Assembly (NCBI GenBank): GCA_910576895.1
Contig: CAJTJZ010000012.1
Location: 1 to 64,000 of the forward strand
Source: an uncultured Lachnospiraceae bacterium
GTDB taxonomy: Bacteria; Bacillota; Clostridia; Lachnospirales; Lachnospiraceae
DNA length: 64,000 bases
Direction: 5' to 3'
A program made the position numbers and the translations under genes. The notes beneath the pieces are model-generated. The model saw nothing but the letters and a program-made list of their open reading frames with translations. It was not told the DNA's origin and did not search any database. Below are positions 55,292-64,000 of the stretch, in pieces (the first letter of the stretch is position 1; every line of letters starts with the position of its first letter).

Positions 55292-55976
55292 GTTGTTCCA
55301 CCTGCCTTTCATCTTTTATTATTTTTCCATCAGAGATTGTAATAATACGATCTGCCTGTAAAGCAATATTTTCATCATGAGTAACAATAATTAAGGTTTG
55401 TTGATATTTTTCATGACTTTCTTTTAATAGGTGGATAATTTCTTGTCCATTGCGGCTGTCAAGACTGCCTGTTGGTTCATCAGCAAGCATAACAAGAGGT
55501 GCATTCATTAAGGCACGACCAATAGCGACACGCTGCTGCTGTCCACCAGATAGCTGATTTGGAAGATGTGTTCTACGATCTTTTAGACCAAGCAGTTCTA
55601 ATAAATCATCAAGCCGTTCCTGATTAACACTACGTTTATCCATTAAAATTGGTAATGTAATATTTTCCACAACATTTAAGGTAGGAATTAAATTGTGAAA
55701 CTGATAAATTAAACCAACCTGCCTTCTGCGGAAAATAGCAAGTTTTTCATTGCTTTGGGCATAAATATCCTGTCCGTTTAAATAGATTTTCCCATCAGTT
55801 GGAATGTCAACGCCAGCAATACTATGCAATAGCGTTGATTTTCCTGAACCAGAAGAACCAATAATTGCTGTAAATTCTCCCTTTTCCATAGAAAGCGATA
55901 CATGATCAAGGGCAGTCACAAGGCTTTCTTCCTTGCCATAGACTTTACAAAGCTTTTCTACTTTTAAAAATTCCAT
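55275..55976 (-). CDS. ABC transporter ATP-binding protein (module 2)
   Basis: A 233-aa ATPase of the LolD/MacB/BceA type: Walker [15 protein letters not shown], signature [15 protein letters not shown], Walker [14 protein letters not shown], switch His in IVTHD. AAGGAGG lies just before the ATG. It is preceded by direct and inverted operator-like repeats (56044-56068) and follows the kinase gene by about 100 bp, so it is probably controlled by the neighbouring two-component system. Confidence 0.94.
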   Translation of the reverse strand: MEFLKVEKLCKVYGKEESLVTALDHVSLSMEKGEFTAIIGSSGSGKSTLLHSIAGVDIPTDGKIYLNGQDIYAQSNEKLAIFRRRQVGLIYQFHNLIPTLNVVENITLPILMDKRSVNQERLDDLLELLGLKDRRTHLPNQLSGGQQQRVAIGRALMNAPLVMLADEPTGSLDSRNGQEIIHLLKESHEKYQQTLIIVTHDENIALQADRIITISDGKIIKDERQVEQHEYFS

Positions 55977-56043
55977 ATGAGAAACCTCCTTGTTTTTTTA
56001 TTATAATATGTTTGTTTTCATATGGAATCATAAATCATTTCAC

Positions 56044-56068
56044 TTACATTTTTGTGACTTTTTTGTGA
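56044..56068 (-). promoter_or_regulatory. Response-regulator operator before the module 2 transporter
   Basis: TTACA-TTTT-TGTGA (56044-56057) is one base off the BceR-type consensus. TTTTTGTGA also repeats directly at 56049 and 56060 (11-bp period). A near-identical ACATTTTTGTG segment lies at 61236-61246 in the other module. The binding protein is inferred. Confidence 0.6.
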
Positions 56069-56076
56069 GAGAATTG

Positions 56077-57066
56077 TCACTTTGGAAAACGAATGGAAAA
56101 AACAGCTCCTTTTCTTGGATGATTTTTTGCTGTAATTGTACCACCTTGTCGTAAAATAATCATTTTGCAAAGTGCTAATCCAATACCATATCCAGCAGTA
56201 TTTGTATTTTTTCCACGATAAAATCGATCAAAAACATGGGGAAGTTCTTCTTTTTTAAAACCTAGACCATTATCATGAATTGAAATTTCTGTAAAAAGCA
56301 GTGTATCTTCACAAGTAATCTCAATTTGTCCATGCTCCCCTATTGTTTCGATACAGTTTTTTAAAATATTTTGTATTGCTTCTGAAAGCCAATTTTCATC
56401 ACAAGAAATCATAACTTGTTTTGGTACAATAAGAGATAAGGTAATATCATGTAATTCTATAGGAATTTGAAATGGATGAATCGCAGTATATAATAAATGA
56501 TCTAAAAGAACAGGTTGTTTTTGAAAATGAATGATACCTGCATCAAGACGAGATAATTTTAATAAAGAAGTAAGCAGCCAATCCATTTGAATAAATAATT
56601 CTTCCATTTCTCGTAATAATATTTTTCGTTTGCTTTTATCAGAAGCATTTTCTAGTAATGGCAAAATTAAATTTGCAGAAGTAAGTGGTGTGCGAAGCTG
56701 ATGTGCAATATCTGCCAAAGAATCTGCTAGATGTTGTTTTTCTTTTTTTAGTGTTTTATTTTGTACTTGAATACGTGTTGTCATTTTTGTGATTTCATTT
56801 TGTAAAATAGAAAGTTCCCCTTCTTCAGATTCGCTGATATAGTAAAGTTCCTCATTATGAAGTATATGATCTACTTTTTCTGAAATCATGGCAATATGCT
56901 TATATCTTGCTTTTGTAAAAATAAAAAAGGAAATAGAATAAAAACAGGCTGAACAGAGTGATAATATACCAGCCATAGGCTGAATAGAAAATCCAATACT
57001 TGTTGTAAAGATCGCAATAATGATAAGTAAGAAAGTAAATTGACGAATTTCCTTATTCCGAAACAT
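56077..57066 (-). CDS. Sensor histidine kinase (module 2)
   Basis: A 329-aa kinase with two N-terminal TM helices (about 11-28 and 31-51) and almost no extracellular loop, the intramembrane-sensing layout that relies on a partner transporter for detection. DHp histidine in ADIAHQLRTPLTS; HATPase N box AIQNILKNCIE, DNGLGF and YGIGLALCKMI. It overlaps the response regulator gene by 14 bp. The FtsX-type transporter downstream is its probable sensing partner. Confidence 0.92.
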   Translation of the reverse strand: MFRNKEIRQFTFLLIIIAIFTTSIGFSIQPMAGILSLCSACFYSISFFIFTKARYKHIAMISEKVDHILHNEELYYISESEEGELSILQNEITKMTTRIQVQNKTLKKEKQHLADSLADIAHQLRTPLTSANLILPLLENASDKSKRKILLREMEELFIQMDWLLTSLLKLSRLDAGIIHFQKQPVLLDHLLYTAIHPFQIPIELHDITLSLIVPKQVMISCDENWLSEAIQNILKNCIETIGEHGQIEITCEDTLLFTEISIHDNGLGFKKEELPHVFDRFYRGKNTNTAGYGIGLALCKMIILRQGGTITAKNHPRKGAVFSIRFPK

Positions 57067-57739
57067 ACTTGCCTCCTAACCGATAGCCAATACCACGAAC
57101 AGTTAAAATAATCTTTGGCTGTGTTGGATTTTCTTCAATTTTTTCCCGTAATCGTTTAATATATACAGTCAAAGTATTGTTTGTAACAAATTCACCTGCG
57201 GCGTCCCATAATTCGTCTAATAAACGTTCTCTTGTAAGAATACTTTTTGGATTTGCTATAAATATAAGCAAAAGTCGATATTCTAAAGCGGAAAGAAAGA
57301 TTTCTTTTCCATCTTTTTTTACAATGCCGCTGGTGGTATCAATAGAAAGATTTGATATTTCAAAAAAAGAAGAAGAACCACTTGATTTTCGCAGTGCTGC
57401 CTGAATCCTTGCAATTAATTCTCGTGGCCTGAATGGTTTTGTAATATAATCATCTGCTCCTAGATTTAATCCAGTAACAACACTTGCTTCATCGCCAGAG
57501 GCTGTCAAAAAAATAACGGGAATTTTAGATTGTTGTTTAATTTCTGTGCAGATAGTAAAACCATTTCCATCAGGAAGGGAAAGATCAATAAGAGAAAGAT
57601 CAAAAGTATGTTCGGAAAGCATAGAGAGAGCTTCCTTTTGACTACTGGCATAAGTAACGCGAAAGCCTTCTGAACGTAATAAGAGTGTAAGGTTTTTTGC
57701 AATTTCTTTATCATCTTCTACAAGAAATATTTGTTTCAT
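57053..57739 (-). CDS. OmpR-family response regulator (module 2)
   Basis: A 228-aa regulator: receiver domain with the acidic pair in LVEDDKE, phospho-acceptor Asp in LIDLSLPDGNG, lysine in ITKPF; then a winged-helix output domain (SALEYRLLLIFIANPKSILT, NTLTVYIKRLREKIEENP, VRGIGYRLG). AGGTGG precedes the ATG. It forms an operon with the kinase and likely activates the ABC genes downstream. Confidence 0.94.
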   Translation of the reverse strand: MKQIFLVEDDKEIAKNLTLLLRSEGFRVTYASSQKEALSMLSEHTFDLSLIDLSLPDGNGFTICTEIKQQSKIPVIFLTASGDEASVVTGLNLGADDYITKPFRPRELIARIQAALRKSSGSSSFFEISNLSIDTTSGIVKKDGKEIFLSALEYRLLLIFIANPKSILTRERLLDELWDAAGEFVTNNTLTVYIKRLREKIEENPTQPKIILTVRGIGYRLGGKYVSE

Positions 57740-57792
57740 TATAATTCCACCTTTATATTTTTTTCCTTATCTTATGAAAGATAAGAAATAAA

Positions 57793-57820
57793 GTCAAGAA
57801 TTTTTTGAATAGTTCTTGAC
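57793..57820 (-). promoter_or_regulatory. Inverted repeat: terminator of module 1 and promoter of module 2
   Basis: GTCAAGAA / TTCTTGAC form an 8-bp stem, followed on the minus strand by a T-rich run (terminator-like). The same arm provides TTGACT as a -35 with TAAGAT 17 bp later, ahead of the response regulator at 57739. Both roles are possible. Confidence 0.5.
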
Positions 57821-57852
57821 TCTAGGTGGAATAAAAATATTTCTATGCTTTT

Positions 57853-58521
57853 TTAGGCTACAATATGTCCATCTTCAATTCGTACAATATAATCTGCCAT
57901 TTGAGCAATTTCTGTATTATGTGTAATCATAACAATGGTTTGATGAAATTCTTTACTTGTCATTTTTAAAAGACCAATGACATCGCCACTAGTTTTGGAA
58001 TCCAAATTACCTGTTGGTTCATCTGCTAAAATAATAGATGGTTTTGAAGCCAGTGCACGAGCAATGGCAACACGCTGTTGTTGACCACCAGAAAGGTTAT
58101 TTGGCAGACTATCTAATTTATTTTCTAATCCTAACAATTTTATAACTTGCATAATAAATTGTTTATCAGGCTTTTGTTCATCTAAAGAAATAGGAAATAC
58201 AATATTTTCCCATACAGTAAGAACAGGAATTAAATTATAATTTTGAAAGATAAAGCCAATTTGTTTACGCCGAAAAATAGTTGCCTGTTCGCTATTTAGT
58301 TTTGTAATTTCTGTAGTTCCAATTTTAATACTACCACTAGTAGGAGTATCAAGTCCACCTAGCATATTAAGTAGTGTAGATTTTCCACTGCCAGAAGTAC
58401 CAATAATGGCAGTAAATTTACCTCGTTCAATTTCCAAATTAATGCCGTTAAGTGCTTTTACCATTGTGTCGTTTTTACCATAATATTTTTTAAGATCAAT
58501 TGCTTTTAAAATACTTTCCAT
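57853..58521 (-). CDS. ABC transporter ATP-binding protein (module 1, copy A)
   Basis: A 222-aa ATPase with fully canonical motifs: Walker [15 protein letters not shown], signature [15 protein letters not shown], Walker B IILADEPTGNLDS, switch His MITHN. AAGGAGG lies upstream; it follows its FtsX permease by 48 nt. It is highly similar to the ATPase at 61293 in the same cluster, so one is a duplicate. This copy has the intact catalytic set and is the likely working partner of the permease. Confidence 0.93.
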   Translation of the reverse strand: MESILKAIDLKKYYGKNDTMVKALNGINLEIERGKFTAIIGTSGSGKSTLLNMLGGLDTPTSGSIKIGTTEITKLNSEQATIFRRKQIGFIFQNYNLIPVLTVWENIVFPISLDEQKPDKQFIMQVIKLLGLENKLDSLPNNLSGGQQQRVAIARALASKPSIILADEPTGNLDSKTSGDVIGLLKMTSKEFHQTIVMITHNTEIAQMADYIVRIEDGHIVA

Positions 58522-58569
58522 AGAAAATTCCTCCTTATATAAACATAATTTTTATAATTGCTATAAAGA

Positions 58570-61158
58570 CTATTCTGTTACTCGTAATTGTTCTACAATG
58601 CTGCCTTTATGAAAGAATTTAAGTGCTAAAATAGGAACAATGATAGAAACAAGGAATAGGCTTATACTAACGATGAATGCAGGCAGTAAAGTAAAGTGAA
58701 AATTGTACTGCCACATAGAACTAAGAATGCCTCGAATTAGTGTCAAATTACATAATGCTGAAAATATTAATCCCAAAAGACAAGCCTCCAGTGCATAATA
58801 AACACTTTCCAATACTATCATTTTTTTTAATTGTCGATTTGTCATACCAATGCTTTGCATTGTTGCAAATTCATGTCGCCGAGTTAGAATCGTTGTAATT
58901 AAGGTATTCATAAGATTTAATACTCCAACAAGACCAAAAATAATACCGACTAATCCACCAACAAAATGGATCATTGTTTTAGTATTTAATGCATCTTTTC
59001 GTGCTGATTGAGAAGTTAAGTAATTAACACTGGTATCTATTTTTGTATAATTATCTAAAAACTCAGTCATTTCTAACTGATGTTCTTTTTCCACATTAAA
59101 AGCATATTTATAAATAGTTGGTTTATCATATAATTCTTTATAAATATTTTCAGATAAATAGAGAAGAAGACCATCACCGCCAACTTCAATAGGTCCATTA
59201 CAGGTATAACCAATTTCTAAATCATCGCCATTAATAGCAGCTTTTGCTAAAATTGGCAATTTCTTCACTGGCTGCCCATTTTTATATATAGTAATTATCT
59301 GTCCTACATCTACAAAATCTAAATCTTCAATAAGAAGCATATTAGTACGATTGACTTCTACACCAACAATAACACCTTCTCCTTTTGACATTTTTTCATA
59401 AAGTAAATGAGTATCCATTTCTCCTTGTCGTAAATCCATTCTGGCAATAGCACTTTCTTCCATACCATATACATTACAAATAGGACGTTTATCATCACCA
59501 AGACCAAATTTCATATAATTTTTATCAAAGCCAAATGTCATTCCATTATTTTCATTTATGAAAATTTCATCGGTTAAGGCATGTCCAAAATCATAAGTAA
59601 CATTTGTGTCTTCGATTGTATTTTTATAAACAGGTGCTCCCTCTATTATGCCCGGCTGTTTTTTAATATCTTGAATCGCTTGTTGATTTAAGGCATCTTT
59701 TCGAGAAACAAATCCTTTGATAAGACTAGAACTGGCTACGTTTGTAATGGCAAAATCTGTTCGGATTACATAAGATACTTGCTTTTCAATATCTAAACTG
59801 GAAGATATCGTTCCAACACAATTAAGGAATATAACACATAGCATAAGAGATATAATAATAAAGGCACTACGGCGATGATTTCGTCCTAGATTAGACCATG
59901 CAAGTCTGCTAATATTTGTAAAAAGTGCACTTTTCTTTTTCTCTTTTTTTCCTGTACTGTTTTCCACATAGTGAAAGGCTTCTATAGGAGAAATACTTGT
60001 TGCCATTTTGATAGGCTTGCGAGTGCTTAAAAATACTGTGAATATTGCTAGGAATGTTGCACCTAAAAATATAATAGGAGAAGGAGATACTTCCACAGAT
60101 ATATTTTTATAATCACTGGAAACAGTATCCATAATAAAAGGAAGTACAGATTTACCAATCAAAAATCCAATCATTAATCCTAATGGAATACCTACAAGGG
60201 ATAACCAGATAGCTTGTCGGTTAATAAGAGTTTTCACTTGATGTTTGCTCATACCAATTGTGCGATAAAGTCCATAACGGCGGATTTCCTGCATTACAGC
60301 AATATCAAATATATTATAAATCAAAAGATATCCACAGAGAATGAATAATAGTATAAATACTGCAATCATAATAATAAAACTGGGCTCAAGAACTTGATGT
60401 GTTGTACTATTAATAATAGCAGGAAGATAATTATCAGCGTTTAGATTTTCTGGATCGCCACCAAGATGAATTGCTAAATTCTTCATCTTTTCTTTTAATC
60501 CTACAGAATTAGTGGCAATAAAATCAGAACAATAAGTTCCTGCCATTTCTTTATCTTTATCATAAGTATATTGAAATATTTCTGGATTAGTATCATGAAA
60601 TGATATTCCAGCCCACATCATACTTACCTGATCACTAGTAGCTTCAAACCATCCAGATACTACCATAGGTAACTCATATGTTTTTCCATGTGCTGTAAAT
60701 ATAATTGTTATATTTGCTCCAATTTCAGGTTCTATACCTAAATCTCGTAATGCTAAATCGGAAGTTACAATTTCATTTTCTTTTGTTGGTACATTACCAT
60801 GACTAGGCATACAAAAAGTTAGTTTAGCCTGTGCTTCATCTAATACATCAAATTCAATTGTATGATGACTTGCATTTGATAAAAATGCTACTGGCAGACG
60901 TAAACCAGCTATTTTTATAAAATCAGCCTGTTTCATAATTTCAAATTGTTTTGAAGTCATATTACGAAAATCACCATCTGATTTACTACCTTTTTGTATT
61001 TGCATAGTAAGCGTCATAGATTGTATTGTTCCCATTCCAAGTGTTGTAATCGATGTAAATAGAATAGTAGTCAATACAATTGCTAGTACTGCAATAAGAT
61101 TTCGTACTTTGTTGGCGGCAAAGCTACGCTTAGCAAGTGTTTTTAACATTTCTCTCAT
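58570..61158 (-). CDS. FtsX-type ABC transporter permease (module 1)
   Basis: An 862-aa permease with two FtsX domains and two large extracellular regions (about 45-255 and 445-725). TM groups lie near 18-42, 262-385, 418-440 and 740-850. AGGAGG is 8 nt before the ATG. It sits between the two ATPase copies, after a 134-bp gap with a terminator and operator-like repeats, so it may have its own regulated promoter. Paralogue of the permease at 52700. Confidence 0.88.
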   Translation of the reverse strand: MREMLKTLAKRSFAANKVRNLIAVLAIVLTTILFTSITTLGMGTIQSMTLTMQIQKGSKSDGDFRNMTSKQFEIMKQADFIKIAGLRLPVAFLSNASHHTIEFDVLDEAQAKLTFCMPSHGNVPTKENEIVTSDLALRDLGIEPEIGANITIIFTAHGKTYELPMVVSGWFEATSDQVSMMWAGISFHDTNPEIFQYTYDKDKEMAGTYCSDFIATNSVGLKEKMKNLAIHLGGDPENLNADNYLPAIINSTTHQVLEPSFIIMIAVFILLFILCGYLLIYNIFDIAVMQEIRRYGLYRTIGMSKHQVKTLINRQAIWLSLVGIPLGLMIGFLIGKSVLPFIMDTVSSDYKNISVEVSPSPIIFLGATFLAIFTVFLSTRKPIKMATSISPIEAFHYVENSTGKKEKKKSALFTNISRLAWSNLGRNHRRSAFIIISLMLCVIFLNCVGTISSSLDIEKQVSYVIRTDFAITNVASSSLIKGFVSRKDALNQQAIQDIKKQPGIIEGAPVYKNTIEDTNVTYDFGHALTDEIFINENNGMTFGFDKNYMKFGLGDDKRPICNVYGMEESAIARMDLRQGEMDTHLLYEKMSKGEGVIVGVEVNRTNMLLIEDLDFVDVGQIITIYKNGQPVKKLPILAKAAINGDDLEIGYTCNGPIEVGGDGLLLYLSENIYKELYDKPTIYKYAFNVEKEHQLEMTEFLDNYTKIDTSVNYLTSQSARKDALNTKTMIHFVGGLVGIIFGLVGVLNLMNTLITTILTRRHEFATMQSIGMTNRQLKKMIVLESVYYALEACLLGLIFSALCNLTLIRGILSSMWQYNFHFTLLPAFIVSISLFLVSIIVPILALKFFHKGSIVEQLRVTE

Positions 61159-61219
61159 AAATATTACCTCCTGAAGTTTTTATTGATTGATAAAATCATA
61201 ATATTTCAATGTCACAATT

Positions 61220-61250
61220 AAGGTACAAGAAAGGTACATTTTTGTGCCTT
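61220..61250 (-). promoter_or_regulatory. Operator-like repeats before the module 1 permease
   Basis: AAGGTACA occurs at 61220-61227 and 61231-61238 (11-bp period, typical of OmpR-type regulators). The second copy is part of a near-palindrome GGTACA-TTTT-TGTGCC (61233-61248) that resembles the sites at 101-114 and 56044-56057. Confidence 0.55.
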
Positions 61251-61265
61251 TTGTTTTTCATAAAG

Positions 61266-61294
61266 AAAACGCCCAAAAAAAACAAGGGCGTTTT
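61266..61294 (-). terminator. Terminator after ATPase copy B
   Basis: AAAACGCCC and GGGCGTTTT form a perfect 9-bp stem; on the minus strand it overlaps the stop of the ATPase gene and is followed by TCTTTA. Confidence 0.8.
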
Positions 61295-61955
61295 ATATAA
61301 TATGGCCATCTTGCAAACATACTACATAATCTGCAAGTTGGGAAAGTTCTAAATTATGTGTAATCATAATCAATGTTTGATGAAATGTTTCTGTAGTCAT
61401 TTTTAAAAGTCCCATTACATTTTGGCTGGTCTTTGCATCAAAACTTCCTGTCGGTTCATCAGCTAAAATAATAGCAGGTTTTTTAATTAATGCCCTTGCA
61501 ATTGCTGTACATTGCTGACTGCCGCCTGAAAGCATATAAGGAAATTTATCTAGTTTATCATCTAATCCTAAAGCAGTTACAATTTCTGTAAAAAAAGCCT
61601 TATCAGGACGAGAATTATCTAAGGAAAGAGGAAATAAGATATTTTCTTGTATTGTTAGTTCAGGAATCAGATTATAGTCTTGAAATACAAAACCCACTTT
61701 TCTGCGGCGAAAAATAGTTAATTGTTCTTCGGTTAATTTTGCTAGATTTGTATTATCAACAATGACTGTCCCTTCTGTAGGCTGATACAATCCACCTATC
61801 ATATTAAAAAGTGTTGTTTTTCCAGAACCAGATGCTCCAATAATAGCAGTAAATTTATTTTTTTCAATGGAAAGATTAATATTATCTATTGCTTTAACTT
61901 GATAAGGAGTTTTACCAAAATATTTTTTTAAATTATGTATTGTTACAATGTTCAT
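61293..61955 (-). CDS. ABC transporter ATP-binding protein (module 1, copy B, divergent signature)
   Basis: A 220-aa ATPase closely similar to the one at 57853 over its whole length. Walker A GASGSGKTTLFNM and Walker [13 protein letters not shown] are intact, but the signature region reads LSGGSQQCTAIARAL, where the copy A form is [15 protein letters not shown]. The usual Gln after LSGG and the Arg three residues on are replaced, and the D-loop Leu is Phe. It lies between the kinase and the permease and ends in its own terminator. It may be a weak or regulatory subunit, or a decaying duplicate. Confidence 0.88.
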   Translation of the reverse strand: MNIVTIHNLKKYFGKTPYQVKAIDNINLSIEKNKFTAIIGASGSGKTTLFNMIGGLYQPTEGTVIVDNTNLAKLTEEQLTIFRRRKVGFVFQDYNLIPELTIQENILFPLSLDNSRPDKAFFTEIVTALGLDDKLDKFPYMLSGGSQQCTAIARALIKKPAIILADEPTGSFDAKTSQNVMGLLKMTTETFHQTLIMITHNLELSQLADYVVCLQDGHII

Positions 61956-61995
61956 TGTTTTATCCTCACTTTATTTCATATAAAAAAATTTAAAA

Positions 61996-63018
61996 TCAAT
62001 TTAGCAAAAATACGGAAAAAGTAGTGCCTTTCCCTAGTTCTGATTTTACACTAATATATCCTTTTTGTTTTGTAATAATACCACGAGTTAAATAGAGCCC
62101 TAATCCTACGCCTTCTTTAGCGGCTACTTCCTGTGCTCGATAAAATCGTTTAAATACATCATTATAATGTTTACTTGCAATTCCAATTCCTGTATCAGAA
62201 ATATCTATTCGTGTATAAAATTGCCATGGTCGAACTTTTACCCAAATATTTCCATTTTCTGGTGTATATTTTACTGCATTATCCAGAATATTTCCCAATG
62301 CCTCTATTGTCCATTTCACATCATGTTTTACAGTAACTTGACTATCACAAGAAACATCAATTTCAATATTTTTCTTTTTTGCTTTTGCCCATATTTCATT
62401 GACTGCCTGTGCAATTGTATTATATAGACTGCTTGTTTCCATATGAAGAATAAAAGTTCCCGTTTCCAAACGGGACATCTTTATAAGAGATTGTAATAAG
62501 AAATCTAACTTATTAATTTGTGTTGTCATGATATTTAAAAATTCCATTCGCTTTTCATTAGATAGTTGATGTTGTTGTAATATATTTGTAAACATCTGAA
62601 TATTTGCAATGGGTGTTTTTACTTGATGAGATATATCACTGACTAATTCTTGAATGATTTGTTTGTCTTGTTCACTTTGTTTTTGTTTTTCATATATACA
62701 TTCATAGTATTGCAAAAGTCTTTCTTGTACCTTGGATATTTGTGAATCTTCATAGGGATGATAATTTTCTGGATTGTGACCATTCATAAGAGCATCCACT
62801 GTTTCACAAATGTCATTTGCAAAATGAAATTGTTGCTGTTTTTGCTGCCAGTGCCATAAAGACACTAATAAAAAGATTACTATGCCTAGTAGAAAAAGAG
62901 TAATTCGTATTCCAGTAGAAGGAATATAATCCCAAATTATTCCCATTAAAATAATAAGGATTGCTATTATTGATAATATAGTGTGTATAGAGATTGTTTT
63001 TAATTTGTTTTTCTTCAT
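61996..63018 (-). CDS. Sensor histidine kinase (module 1)
   Basis: A 340-aa kinase with two N-terminal TM helices (about 11-29 and 36-55) and a very short loop, again the intramembrane-sensing type. DHp His in SDISHQVKTPIANI; HATPase motifs ALGNILDNAVKYT, DTGIGI and GVGLGLYLTRGII. It overlaps the response regulator gene by 4 bp. A partner FtsX transporter lies downstream in the same direction. Confidence 0.92.
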   Translation of the reverse strand: MKKNKLKTISIHTILSIIAILIILMGIIWDYIPSTGIRITLFLLGIVIFLLVSLWHWQQKQQQFHFANDICETVDALMNGHNPENYHPYEDSQISKVQERLLQYYECIYEKQKQSEQDKQIIQELVSDISHQVKTPIANIQMFTNILQQHQLSNEKRMEFLNIMTTQINKLDFLLQSLIKMSRLETGTFILHMETSSLYNTIAQAVNEIWAKAKKKNIEIDVSCDSQVTVKHDVKWTIEALGNILDNAVKYTPENGNIWVKVRPWQFYTRIDISDTGIGIASKHYNDVFKRFYRAQEVAAKEGVGLGLYLTRGIITKQKGYISVKSELGKGTTFSVFLLN

Positions 63019-63704
63019 AATTTCACACCTGTCCAGATATATCCCATGCCTCTTACTGTTTGGATATAAGAATGATTTTTATCTTCAATCTTTGTTCGTA
63101 ACCGATTCATAGCAACTGTTAATGTATGATTATCAATATAATTGCCATCACAGTCCCATAATTTTTCCAGTAGAATTTGACGTGTTACAATATTACCTGC
63201 ATTTGCAGTTAAGAGACGCAGTATCTTATATTCATTGGGAGTAATTGCTAATTTTTCCCCATTTGAAATAGCAGTTAATGCATGAAAATCCAATTGTAAA
63301 AATCCATCATTATAATAATTGGTTAAATCTTTGGCAGCAGAAATATTTCTTCGCAATGCCACTTCTACACGCCGTTTTAAAATTTGAATATTAAATGGCT
63401 TTGTTATATAATCATCTGCTCCAAGGTCAAAACCATTTAATATATCTTGCTCTAAGTCATTCGCTGTTAAAAAAATAACAGGTAAATCCATTAAAATAGT
63501 TTTTATTTCACGACAAAGATCAAATCCATTTCCATCGGGAAGATTAATATCTAAAATTGCTAAATCAAAGTGGTCAGTTTTCAAAAGTTGTTGTGCTTTT
63601 TGACAATTATAGGCAGCTACCGTTAGATAACCACTTGTATCTAATTCAAAACAAAGCCCTGCATTTAAAGCTAAATCATCTTCAACAATTAATATTTTTT
63701 GCAC
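63015..63704 (-). CDS. OmpR-family response regulator (module 1)
   Basis: A 229-aa regulator: receiver with VEDDLAL, phospho-acceptor Asp in LAILDINLPDGNG, lysine in ITKPF; winged-helix output (TPNEYKILRLLTANAGNIVT, NHTLTVAMNRLRTKIEDKN, VRGMGYIWTG). It starts with GTG at 63704, 9 nt after GGAG. First gene of the module, with its own consensus promoter. Confidence 0.94.
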   Translation of the reverse strand: MQKILIVEDDLALNAGLCFELDTSGYLTVAAYNCQKAQQLLKTDHFDLAILDINLPDGNGFDLCREIKTILMDLPVIFLTANDLEQDILNGFDLGADDYITKPFNIQILKRRVEVALRRNISAAKDLTNYYNDGFLQLDFHALTAISNGEKLAITPNEYKILRLLTANAGNIVTRQILLEKLWDCDGNYIDNHTLTVAMNRLRTKIEDKNHSYIQTVRGMGYIWTGVKL

Positions 63705-63739
63705 TTAAATCAACTCCAAAATACAAATTCCTGCTTTTT

Positions 63740-63768
63740 ATTATACTATATCTTTGTTTTTTTTTCAA
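63740..63768 (-). promoter_or_regulatory. Promoter of two-component/ABC module 1
   Basis: On the minus strand: TTGAAA (63768-63763), 17 bp, TATAAT (63745-63740), 36 bp before the GTG start. It is divergent from the blaI-like promoter. Confidence 0.75.
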
Positions 63769-63796
63769 TAAATAGTCCATTTTATTCATAGAGTAC

Positions 63797-63846
63797 TTGA
63801 CAAAAAAAGAAAAAAATAGTATGATAAGAAAAACTACCAGAGTAGT
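63797..63846 (+). promoter_or_regulatory. Promoter and operator of the BlaI-like gene
   Basis: TTGACA (63797-63802), 17 bp, TATGAT (63820-63825). The inverted repeat ACTAC-CAGA-GTAGT (63833-63846) covers the expected transcription start, suited to autorepression. Confidence 0.7.
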
Positions 63847-63861
63847 GAAAGGAGAAAAATT

Positions 63862-64000
63862 ATGGATATAAAATTATTTGATTCTGAATTAAAAGTTATG
63901 AATGTTCTTTGGAAAGAAGGAGATGTAACAGCGAAACATATTTCTGATGTACTAAAAGAAGAAGTAGGATGGAATATGAATACTACTTATACACTGATAA
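63862..64000 (+). CDS. BlaI/MecI-family repressor (partial, runs off the window)
   Basis: The first 46 codons of a winged-helix repressor: LFDSELKVMNVLWKEGDVTA, then KHISDVLKEEVGWNMNTTYT, the characteristic N-terminus and recognition helix of BlaI/MecI. AAAGGAG precedes the ATG. BlaI relatives control beta-lactam resistance or peptidase/antirepressor genes; a BlaR1/M56-type sensor would be expected beyond the window edge. Confidence 0.88.
   Translation, partial: MDIKLFDSELKVMNVLWKEGDVTAKHISDVLKEEVGWNMNTTYTLI

Overview
The window is strongly A+T-rich DNA with tight Shine-Dalgarno sites (AGGAGG), several TTG/GTG starts, many XRE/GntR/MarR regulators, paired two-component/ABC antibiotic-response modules, a GH51 arabinofuranosidase, MalQ, an MCP and BspA-like leucine-rich repeats. 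This mixture points to an anaerobic, probably gut-dwelling Firmicute of the class Clostridia (Lachnospiraceae-like). The species cannot be named from the sequence. No rRNA, tRNA or CRISPR array was seen.

Layout. 1-9.0 kb: a block between two inverted copies of a palindrome-rich repeat, holding a BceAB-type ABC transporter with a BceR-like operator, an XRE regulator, a hybrid sensor kinase and a glycerol-1-phosphate dehydrogenase. 9.1-16 kb: a secreted leucine-rich-repeat protein, a MATE exporter, MalQ with a HAD phosphatase preceded by a coupled leader ORF, and an HdeD-like membrane protein. 15.9-18.5 kb: a LytTR response regulator flanked by two nearly identical LytTR-type promoters, each followed by a micro-ORF. 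17.3-21 kb: a graveyard of IS630, IS5, IS110 and other transposase fragments plus a MITE-like element. 21-25 kb: a small membrane protein, a large solute-binding-like lipoprotein and a secreted protein. 25.2-35.2 kb: two GntR(YtrA)-ABC operons, hemA, an SDR enzyme, mgtE, and a MarR-MATE operon, with clear operator palindromes. 35.4-44 kb: MCP plus sugar-binding lipoprotein, AraC regulator, secreted GH51 enzyme, and an ECF sigma/anti-sigma pair. 44-49.8 kb: GNAT acetyltransferase, a basic 58-aa protein, then a tightly coupled pair: a 1208-aa HEXXH putative metallopeptidase and an FRG-domain protein. 49.9-52.5 kb: an envelope cluster (LPG-synthase-like membrane protein, permuted NlpC/P60-like hydrolase, GT2 glycosyltransferase). 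52.7-63.7 kb: two tandem two-component/FtsX-type ABC modules on the minus strand. The window ends inside a BlaI/MecI-type repressor gene.

How the parts work together. Much of the window deals with the cell envelope and antimicrobial stress: three FtsX-type transporters with BceR-like or related operator motifs, two YtrA-type operons, two MATE exporters and a BlaI-type repressor. Carbohydrate use is represented by MalQ/HAD and by the AraC-GH51 pair. The two most novel candidates are the metallopeptidase-FRG pair (45.0-49.8 kb) and the LytTR/micro-peptide locus (15.9-17.3 kb).
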